A stretch of 64,000 bases of DNA from Lentzea alba. Its GTDB lineage: Bacteria > Actinomycetota > Actinomycetes > Mycobacteriales > Pseudonocardiaceae. Of the stretch, positions 58,289 through 64,000 are shown in pieces (the first letter of the stretch is position 1; every line of letters begins with the position of its first letter). The stretch lies in NCBI RefSeq assembly GCF_011067745.1, contig NZ_JAAMPJ010000014.1:62001-126000 (forward strand), written 5' to 3'. A program made the position numbers and the translations under genes. The notes under the pieces are model-generated. The model saw only the letters and a program-made list of their open reading frames with translations. It was not told where the DNA came from and did not search any database.

Positions 58289-59509
58289 TTGGACCCGATC
58301 ACCGCAGTGGTCGTGGCCGTCATCGCGATCTTCGTGCTGACCATCGCCGTCAAGTCGGTGCTGGTCATCCCGCAGGCGCAGGCCGCCGTCATCGAACGCC
58401 TCGGCCGCTACCGCAACACCGCGGCGCCCGGCCTGAACATCATCGTGCCGTTCATCGACAAGGTGCGGGCCCGCATCGACCTGCGCGAGCAGGTCGTGTC
58501 GTTCCCGCCGCAGCCGGTGATCACCCAGGACAACCTGACGGTCTCCATCGACACGGTCGTCTACTTCCAGGTCACCGAGCCGCGCAGCGCGGTCTACGAG
58601 ATCTCCAACTACATCGTCGGTGTCGAGCAGCTCACGATCACGACGCTGCGCAACCTCGTCGGTGGCATGAGCCTGGAGGAGACCCTCACCTCGCGCGACC
58701 ACATCAACGGTCAGCTGCGCGGTGTGCTGGACGAGGCGACCGGCCGCTGGGGCCTGCGCGTCGCCCGCGTCGAGCTGAAGTCCATCGACCCGCCACCGTC
58801 CATTCAGGACTCGATGGAGAAGCAGATGCGCGCCGACCGCGAGAAGCGCGCCATGATCCTCACCGCGGAGGGCCAGCGGGAGTCGTCGATCAAGACCGCC
58901 GAGGGTCAGAAGCAGTCGCAGATCCTCGCCGCCGAGGGCGCCAAGCAGGCCGCGATCCTCACCGCCGAGGCCGAGCGGCAGTCGCAGATCCTGCGCGCGC
59001 AGGGTGAACGCGCCGCCCGCTACCTGCAGGCACAGGGTCAGGCCAAGGCCATCGAGAAGGTCTTCGCCGCGATCAAGGACGGCCGCCCTACGCCGGAGGT
59101 GCTGGCGTACCAGTACCTGCAGACGCTGCCGCAGATGGCGCAGGGCGACGCGAACAAGGTCTGGATGATCCCGTCCGACTACGGCAAGGCCCTCGAAGGG
59201 TTCGCCCGCATGCTCGGCGCGCCCGGCGATGACGGCGTGTTCCGCTACGAGCCGCCGGCCGACACCGGCGAGCGGCCCAAACCGGAAGAGGACGACCCGG
59301 CGGTCGCCGACTGGTTCGACACCGCCCCGGACCCGAAGGTCGCCGCCGCCGTCGCCGCCGCGGAGGCCGTGGCGCGCAAGGAGGTGCCCAGCCCGCTGAG
59401 CACCACGCCGCGTCCGGTGAGCGCCGCCGCGCCGGTGCCGGAACTGACTGTGTCTGATTTTGAGGGAGAACAGCCGAGGTCGCTGCACCAGCCCGACGAA
59501 CAGGTCTGA
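58289..59509 (+). CDS. SPFH/Band-7 (stomatin/flotillin-like) protein
   Basis: A 406-residue protein from TTG 58289. One N-terminal membrane helix (AVVVAVIAIFVLTIAVKSVL) is followed by the SPFH domain (about 25-180: AAVIERLGRYRNTAAPGLN, QPVITQDNLTVSIDTVVYF) and a coiled-coil rich in Glu/Ala/Gln (AEGQKQSQILAAEGAKQAAI). The C-terminal 110 residues are a low-complexity tail. It forms oligomers that stabilise membrane domains, with NfeD as partner. The operon ends with a strong hairpin. Confidence 0.93.
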   Translation: MDPITAVVVAVIAIFVLTIAVKSVLVIPQAQAAVIERLGRYRNTAAPGLNIIVPFIDKVRARIDLREQVVSFPPQPVITQDNLTVSIDTVVYFQVTEPRSAVYEISNYIVGVEQLTITTLRNLVGGMSLEETLTSRDHINGQLRGVLDEATGRWGLRVARVELKSIDPPPSIQDSMEKQMRADREKRAMILTAEGQRESSIKTAEGQKQSQILAAEGAKQAAILTAEAERQSQILRAQGERAARYLQAQGQAKAIEKVFAAIKDGRPTPEVLAYQYLQTLPQMAQGDANKVWMIPSDYGKALEGFARMLGAPGDDGVFRYEPPADTGERPKPEEDDPAVADWFDTAPDPKVAAAVAAAEAVARKEVPSPLSTTPRPVSAAAPVPELTVSDFEGEQPRSLHQPDEQV

Positions 59510-59517
59510 GCAACGCC

Positions 59518-59556
59518 CCGAGCGGCCCATCCCGGACACCGGGGTGGGCCGCTCGG
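59518..59556 (+). terminator. 18-bp hairpin after the SPFH gene
   Basis: CCGAGCGGCCCA (59518-59529) and TGGGCCGCTCGG (59545-59556) pair perfectly, continued by CCCGG-ACA-CCGGG inside. It starts 8 bases after the stop. No T-run. Confidence 0.8.
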
Positions 59557-59602
59557 TCGTGTGAGCAGCGCAAACAGAAAGTTCGAGAAATTCTGGGGCG
59601 CG

Positions 59603-59630
59603 TGTCGATCGAACAGCGCGCCCGTTCGAC
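59603..59630 (+). promoter_or_regulatory. ECF-type promoter candidate before YCII gene
   Basis: TGTCGA (59603-59608) and CGAC (59627-59630) are separated by 18 bases, resembling the TGTCGA/CGA promoters reported for ECF42 sigma factors. It lies 57 bases before the YCII/DGPF gene, whose neighbour is such a sigma factor. Confidence 0.5.
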
Positions 59631-59687
59631 CTTGGCGTGAAAGGGTCCACAACGGACCCGCACGATCCCACTGGGGAGTGAGCACAC

Positions 59688-60110
59688 ATGAAGTTCATGC
59701 TGATCTGGCGCGTGACCTCGGACGAGGCCTGGGGCAACCTCGGCGAGATCGACTTCGACCAGATGCTGGAGACCGTCGGCCGGTTCAACGAGGAGCTGAT
59801 CGAGGCCGGCGTGCTGATCGCCGCCGAGGGCCTCGCCCCCGCCGAGGAGGGCGTGGTCGTCGACTTCTCCAGCGAACCGCCGGTCGTCACCGACGGCCCG
59901 TACGGCGAGACCAAGGAGCTGTTCAACGGCTTCTACCTGATCAACGTCCCCACCATCCAGGACGCGATCGAGTGGGCCAAGCGCACGCCGATGACCGCCG
60001 CCGGGTTCAAGACCGAGATCCGCCGTGTGCCGACGATCGACGAGTTCCCGCAGGACAACGAGTGGATCAAGAAGGAACGGGCCTGGCGCGAGTCCACCGG
60101 CCAGCTCTGA
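59688..60110 (+). CDS. YCII/DGPF-domain protein of the ECF42 pair
   Basis: A 140-residue protein. The DGPF-type motif is present as VVTDGPYGETKELFNGFYLI, with the YCII fold start MKFMLIWRVTSDEA and GRFNEELIEAGVLIAAEGLA. Such proteins are always next to ECF42 sigma factors and are their main targets, but their biochemical role is unknown. It is 26 bp before the sigma factor gene, on the same strand. The preceding ECF-type promoter candidate suggests autoregulation. Confidence 0.92.
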   Translation: MKFMLIWRVTSDEAWGNLGEIDFDQMLETVGRFNEELIEAGVLIAAEGLAPAEEGVVVDFSSEPPVVTDGPYGETKELFNGFYLINVPTIQDAIEWAKRTPMTAAGFKTEIRRVPTIDEFPQDNEWIKKERAWRESTGQL

Positions 60111-60136
60111 CCGGCCGTTTGGTTTGATCTGGACCC

Positions 60137-61417
60137 ATGAGCAGCGACCCCACGGGACGCAAGGCCGTAGCAGCGGTGTGGCGCATCGACTCCGCGAGGA
60201 TCATCGGTGCGCTGACCCGCTACACCGGTGACTTCGCGCTGGCCGAGGACCTCGCCCAGGAAGCCCTCGCCGAGGCCCTGGTGACGTGGCCGCGCGAGGG
60301 CGTGCCGGCCAACCCTGCCGGGTGGTTGCTCACGGTCGGCCGGCGCCGCGCGATCGACGCGTTCCGCCGCCGCAGCACCCGTGACGAGAAGTACGCCGCC
60401 CTGGCCCACCGCCTCAGCGAGGGCGGCGCTCTCACCGGCGCCACCGAACCCGGGCCCGCGCCCGACGACGTGCTGTGGGATCCGGACCAGATCGACGACG
60501 ACACCCTCGCGCTGATCTTCACCTCCTGCCACCCGGTGCTCTCGCGCGAGGCCGCAGTGGCGTTGACGCTGCGCGTGATCGGCGGTCTGACCAGCGACGA
60601 GATCGCGCGGGCGTTTCTGGTGCCGACCGCGACCGTGCAGGCCCGCATCACCAGGGCCAAGAAGACCCTCGGTGCCGCGAACGTGCCGTTCGAAGTGCCA
60701 CCGGTCGCGCAGCGGCCCGCACGGCTGGCCCAGGTGCTCAGCTGCATCTACCTGATCTTCACGGAGGGCTCGTCGGCGAGCTCCGGTGACGAGGTGATGC
60801 GCCTGGACCTGGCAGGGGAGGCGCAGCGGCTGGCCCGGATCCTGTCGCGGCTGATGCCCGAGGAGCACGAGGCCCACAGCCTGCTCGCCCTGCTCGAACT
60901 CACCGCCGCGCGCTTTCCCGCCCGCCGCGGTCCCGACGGCGAGACGATCCTGCTGGAGGACCAGGACCGGCGCCGCTGGGACCGTTCGGCCATCGCCCGC
61001 GGCCGGGCGGCGCTCGCGAAGGCCGCCGACATCGGCCGCGGCTTCGGCTACTACGGGTTGCAGGCCGCCATCGCCGAATGCCACGCGCTGGCCCCGTCGG
61101 TCGAGGAGACCAACTGGGACCGGATCGTCGTGCTGTACGAGGCGCTGGGCCGGCTCGCCCCGTCGCCGGTCGTCGAGCTCAACCGCGCGGTCGCCGTGTC
61201 CATGGCCCGGGGTCCCGCCGCCGCGCTGCCGATCGTGGACGACCTCGCGGGCAGTGACGCGTTCAAGGAGTCGCACCAACTACCCGGAGTACGCGGCGAG
61301 CTACTGCGGCGGCTCGGCCGGGTGGACGAGGCGCGTACCGCCTTGGAGCAGGCAATACGGCTGTGCGGCAACGAACGCGAGCGTGAGGTGCTGTCCCGCA
61401 AACTGGCGAACTTGTAG
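60137..61417 (+). CDS. ECF42-type RNA polymerase sigma factor
   Basis: A 426-residue sigma factor. Sigma-2 (LTRYTGDFALAEDLAQEALA ... PANPAGWLLTVGRRRAIDAF) and sigma-4 (ALTLRVIGGLTSDEIARAFL, VQARITRAKKTL) regions occupy the first 200 residues; a long C-terminal extension (about 210-426) contains TPR-like helices (DEARTALEQAIRLCGNEREREVL) typical of ECF42, and replaces the anti-sigma factor. It transcribes the neighbouring YCII gene. No anti-sigma gene is nearby. Confidence 0.93.
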   Translation: MSSDPTGRKAVAAVWRIDSARIIGALTRYTGDFALAEDLAQEALAEALVTWPREGVPANPAGWLLTVGRRRAIDAFRRRSTRDEKYAALAHRLSEGGALTGATEPGPAPDDVLWDPDQIDDDTLALIFTSCHPVLSREAAVALTLRVIGGLTSDEIARAFLVPTATVQARITRAKKTLGAANVPFEVPPVAQRPARLAQVLSCIYLIFTEGSSASSGDEVMRLDLAGEAQRLARILSRLMPEEHEAHSLLALLELTAARFPARRGPDGETILLEDQDRRRWDRSAIARGRAALAKAADIGRGFGYYGLQAAIAECHALAPSVEETNWDRIVVLYEALGRLAPSPVVELNRAVAVSMARGPAAALPIVDDLAGSDAFKESHQLPGVRGELLRRLGRVDEARTALEQAIRLCGNEREREVLSRKLANL

Positions 61418-61501
61418 GCGTCTGACCACGTGGGGTGAACCTTAAATCCGTTAGGGCGACATCTGTGGCACTCGACCGGGTGACGCGGGAATGATGTTGT
61501 G

Positions 61502-62584
61502 ATGGACTCGCTGCCCGCCACCGTGGCCTCCGCGCTCGTCGAGGCCGACAGTGCCGGCAGCGAGACGGACTGGCCGGCCCGATGGCAGGTGCTGACCGCC
61601 GTGTCGGTCGAGCTGCAGTCACTCCTGGTCACCGATCCCGGCCCGGACCTGGTCGCGTTGATCGAACAGATCGTCACCCAGCTGGCCGACGGAGTGGCCG
61701 GCAGCCGAAGACACCGGGTCGAACTGGCCGAGCTGGCCCACCGCGTGCTGAGCACCCACGCCCGCGCGTGCGCCGAGACCGCCCCCGACCCGGTGCGCCT
61801 GGCGGACTGGCTGCTCGACCTGCAGCTGCAGCACCCCGACGCCCCCGACGTCAGCCTCGCCGCCTACGCCGACGCGCTCGACGACGAGGGCCTCGCGCAC
61901 TACCGCGAACGCGCGGTGACGTTGTTCGAACCGCTGCCGGTGATCGGGTTCGGCGAGACCGGCCGCTACGACCGCGCCCGCTGGGCGTTGCTGCGGGTCA
62001 TGGAGGAGCTCGCCGAGTACAGCGAGGACGTCGACCTGCAACTGCTGGTGCTGTCGAAGGACCTGTCGTCGGGCTGGCACTACCTGCAGGTCGCGACCGT
62101 GCTGCGGGACAACGGCCGTTCCGAGGAGGCGCTGGACTGGGTGGAACGCGGCTTGCGTGCCGTCGGTGGCCGGGGCGCGGCGCTGCGGTTGATCGACCTG
62201 GCCGTCGAGGAACACCTGCGGCGGGGCAGCCCGCAGCGGGCGGTGGAGGTGTGCCGGGAGGCGTTCTTCGCCCGGCCGAACCTCGACGTCTACCTCAAGA
62301 TCCGCGCGCTGGTCGTGCACACCGACGACTGGCCGCCGTTGCGCGCCGAGCTGGTGAACCACCTCGTGCAGGACGGCACCCGGCTCGCGATCGAGGTCTA
62401 CCGGCGCATCGTCGAGGTCGAGCTCGCCCGGCGCGGCGTCGAGGAGCAGGAACTCGTCGTCGAATGGCTGCACCAACTACGCGGCCTGCAGCCCGACGCG
62501 TTCGCGGACTACCTGGAGCACATCAAGTCGCGCCACGTCGCCGACCGGCAACTGCTCGACGAGTTGTCCAAACGCGGACTCTGA
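61502..62584 (+). CDS. Hypothetical helical repeat protein
   Basis: About 360 residues (ATG 61502, or GTG 61499). Mostly amphipathic helices without signal peptide or Cys motif. A TPR/SEL-like stretch is visible: GWHYLQVATVLRDNGRSEEA, LDWVERGLRAVGG and EEHLRRGSPQRAVEVCREAF, similar to the C-terminal helical region that follows SWIM zinc fingers or DUF6880 in other proteins. Here no SWIM finger precedes it, so it may be a stand-alone or partial version. Function unknown. It may share a transcript with the sigma factor gene 84 bp upstream. Confidence 0.75.
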   Translation: MDSLPATVASALVEADSAGSETDWPARWQVLTAVSVELQSLLVTDPGPDLVALIEQIVTQLADGVAGSRRHRVELAELAHRVLSTHARACAETAPDPVRLADWLLDLQLQHPDAPDVSLAAYADALDDEGLAHYRERAVTLFEPLPVIGFGETGRYDRARWALLRVMEELAEYSEDVDLQLLVLSKDLSSGWHYLQVATVLRDNGRSEEALDWVERGLRAVGGRGAALRLIDLAVEEHLRRGSPQRAVEVCREAFFARPNLDVYLKIRALVVHTDDWPPLRAELVNHLVQDGTRLAIEVYRRIVEVELARRGVEEQELVVEWLHQLRGLQPDAFADYLEHIKSRHVADRQLLDELSKRGL

Positions 62585-62597
62585 CCAATACCACTTC

Positions 62598-62621
62598 GGA
62601 TAGTCCGTACTCGTACTATCC
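62598..62621. terminator. Imperfect hairpin between convergent genes
   Basis: GGATAGT (62598-62604) and ACTATCC (62615-62621) pair over 7 bp with a partly paired centre (CCGTACTCGT). It lies between the helical repeat protein and the amidase, and its last base is part of the amidase stop codon. Confidence 0.45.
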
Positions 62622-64000
62622 TATTTCGCATGACCCAGGCCTGCCGGCGTGCGGTCCGCCCACGGCCGAGCGCGCTCGAGCTGGGCGGACACCGACAGCA
62701 GCGTGCACTCGTCGTGCTGGCGGCCGACGAGCTGCACCGCGAGCGGCAGGCCGGACGACGTGCGGCCGGCGGGCACCGAGGCGGCGGGGTTGCCGACGAT
62801 GTTCCACAGCGGCAGGAACGTCGTGTAGTGCGAGGCCGCGAGCAGCGCGGTGACGACGTTGCGGTGGTCCCACTCGCCGACCCGGATCGGCGGGCGGGTC
62901 AGCGCCGGGGTCAGCAGCACGTCGACCGAGGTGAACACCCGGTTCGCGTACGCGGTGAGGGTGGCGTCGTCCTTCATCGCCCAGCGGCGGGTGGCGCGCG
63001 GGAGACGGCGGCCCAGGTCACCGACCGCGCGGGTGCGGGGCTCGACCAGGTCCGGGAACTCCATGCCGGTGCGCGCGAGGTAGGCGTTGTAGAGGTAGCG
63101 GGCGGCGAACTGCGTGGAGGCGGTGAGATCGCGCATCGGCGGGTCGAGGCGCATCACGTCGTGACCGAGGTCGGTGAGCAGCGCGGCGGTGTCCTGCACG
63201 GCGTCGCGGACCTCGTCGGCGATCGGGATGCCCGGACCCCACGGCCGCAGCGACACCCCGATCCGCAGCCGTCCGGGATCGGTCCGCGCGGCCTGCGTGA
63301 AGCTCGTGCGCGGCGGATGCGCGACGTGCGCGTCACCGGGGACGGCGCCGTGGATCTGGTCGGCGACCAACGCCCAGTCCAGCACGGTGCGGGTGATCGG
63401 GCCCGCCACCACCAAGCCGCCCCACGCCTCACGTTCGGGAGAGAGCGACACGCGGCCGCGCTGGGGCTTGAGCCCGAACAGCCCCGTGACCGCCGACGGG
63501 ATCCGGATCGACCCGGCGCCGTCGGTGCCGATCGCGGCCGCCGCCAGCCCCGCGGCCACCGCCGCGGCCGAACCGCCGCTGGAACCGCCGGGGGAGTGCG
63601 CCAGCGACCACGGGTTGCGCGTCGGACCCGCCCAGCCGCTCTCGGTGTAGGGCCACAGCCCCAGCTCGGGCATCCGGGTCCGGCCGATGATCACCGCCCC
63701 GGCCGCGCGCAGGCGCGCCACGATCGCGGAGTCGGCGGGTTCGGGCGTGCGGGCGGCGTTCGTGCCCTTGGTCGTGGGCAGGCCCTCGATCGCGATGTCC
63801 TCCTTGACCGCGATCGGCACCCCCGGCAACGGCAGGTCCTCACCGGCGGCCCGGCGCGCGTCCGCCTGCTCGGCCTCCGCCAGGGCTTTCTCGGCGAAGA
63901 CCAGCCGGAACGCGTTGAGCTGCGGATCGACGCGCTCGATGCGGCGCAGGTGCTCGGCGACGAGGTCGCGCGCGGTCACCTCGCCGGACCGCACGGCGTG
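62621..64000 (-). CDS. Amidase, partial (start beyond window)
   Basis: At least 459 residues of an amidase-signature enzyme; the frame is open to the right edge, with GTG at 63994 as the first in-window start, so a few N-terminal residues may be missing. The Ser-Ser-Lys triad is intact: Lys in GVPIAVKEDIAIEG, cis-Ser in SPGGSSGGSAAAVAAG, and nucleophile Ser in GTDGAGSIRIPSAVTGLFG. Amidases of this class hydrolyse amides, or serve as GatA-like subunits; the absence of gatB/gatC nearby favours a catabolic amidase. Substrate unknown. Convergent with the helical repeat protein. Confidence 0.92.
   Translation of the reverse strand, partial: HAVRSGEVTARDLVAEHLRRIERVDPQLNAFRLVFAEKALAEAEQADARRAAGEDLPLPGVPIAVKEDIAIEGLPTTKGTNAARTPEPADSAIVARLRAAGAVIIGRTRMPELGLWPYTESGWAGPTRNPWSLAHSPGGSSGGSAAAVAAGLAAAAIGTDGAGSIRIPSAVTGLFGLKPQRGRVSLSPEREAWGGLVVAGPITRTVLDWALVADQIHGAVPGDAHVAHPPRTSFTQAARTDPGRLRIGVSLRPWGPGIPIADEVRDAVQDTAALLTDLGHDVMRLDPPMRDLTASTQFAARYLYNAYLARTGMEFPDLVEPRTRAVGDLGRRLPRATRRWAMKDDATLTAYANRVFTSVDVLLTPALTRPPIRVGEWDHRNVVTALLAASHYTTFLPLWNIVGNPAASVPAGRTSSGLPLAVQLVGRQHDECTLLSVSAQLERARPWADRTPAGLGHAK

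Noticed and set aside
1-64000. tRNA, rRNA, CRISPR arrays or intact insertion sequences
   Set aside because: No cloverleaf with CCA-like end, no spaced direct repeats, no transposase with inverted ends was found by eye; a tRNA-finding program could confirm.

Overview
The window is very GC-rich DNA with the gene style of an actinomycete: many GTG starts, GTGA/ATGA overlaps, many apparently leaderless genes, and marker proteins such as RbpA, DUF3090, SCO1664-type and DUF3097. The mix of secreted hydrolases, a SARP regulator, NACHT, HAAS and ECF42 genes suggests a filamentous Pseudonocardiaceae-like organism (Lentzea/Saccharothrix/Actinosynnema type). That placement is inference from gene content only. 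I saw no rRNA, tRNA, CRISPR array or intact insertion sequence.

Layout. 1-4.5 kb: a partial repeat-containing protein, a membrane-anchored secreted-domain protein and a TM-NACHT-TM STAND NTPase, a plausible conflict/signalling locus. 4.6-6 kb: an exported S33 peptidase. 6-14.6 kb: a carbohydrate island with a GH1 beta-glucosidase, ABC importer (two permeases and a lipoprotein binding protein), a divergent LacI regulator, a secreted GH13 alpha-amylase and a secreted PHB-depolymerase-like esterase. 15.7-19.7 kb: a compact candidate RiPP locus with a 35-residue Cys-containing precursor, a strong hairpin, a PqqD/RRE-like M50 metalloprotease, a TPR protein and a flavin reductase. 19.7-20.7 kb: a fragment of a PfaD-type enoyl reductase and a SARP regulator, possibly the relic of a PKS/PUFA cluster. 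21-28 kb: a large secreted repeat protein, DUF1540 behind a ribosome-site-sequestering hairpin, MgtC, SUKH, aldo/keto reductase, VTT membrane protein, RbpA and thymidine kinase.

28-43 kb: PadR with two HAAS membrane proteins, an Atg22-like MFS protein, GDPD, a small Zn-finger protein, two c-di-GMP enzymes, VOC and PPOX proteins, hydrolases, a second MFS protein whose 3' end lies antisense to a tiny ORF encoding tandem RPNDW repeats, and two tandem carboxylesterases. 43-46 kb: HAD, APH-like kinase and acyl-CoA dehydrogenase genes in one operon, the three domains of animal ACAD10 as separate proteins, behind a perfect TetR-type palindrome. 46-64 kb: mostly conserved housekeeping-style genes (GNAT, VOC, HSP18 and its regulator, PGA-hydrolase-like, two S66 peptidases, S9 peptidase, DUF3090/SCO1664, DUF3097, amidase-domain secreted protein, NfeD/SPFH pair, YCII plus ECF42 sigma factor, and a partial amidase).

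The best candidates for something undescribed are the RiPP-like locus at 15.7-19.7 kb, the RPNDW-repeat peptide at 38.75 kb, the hairpin-controlled DUF1540 gene at 23.4 kb, and a TTCAG-TGTTG motif shared by four sites, one of them inside an AT-rich codon patch in the RiPP locus TPR gene.
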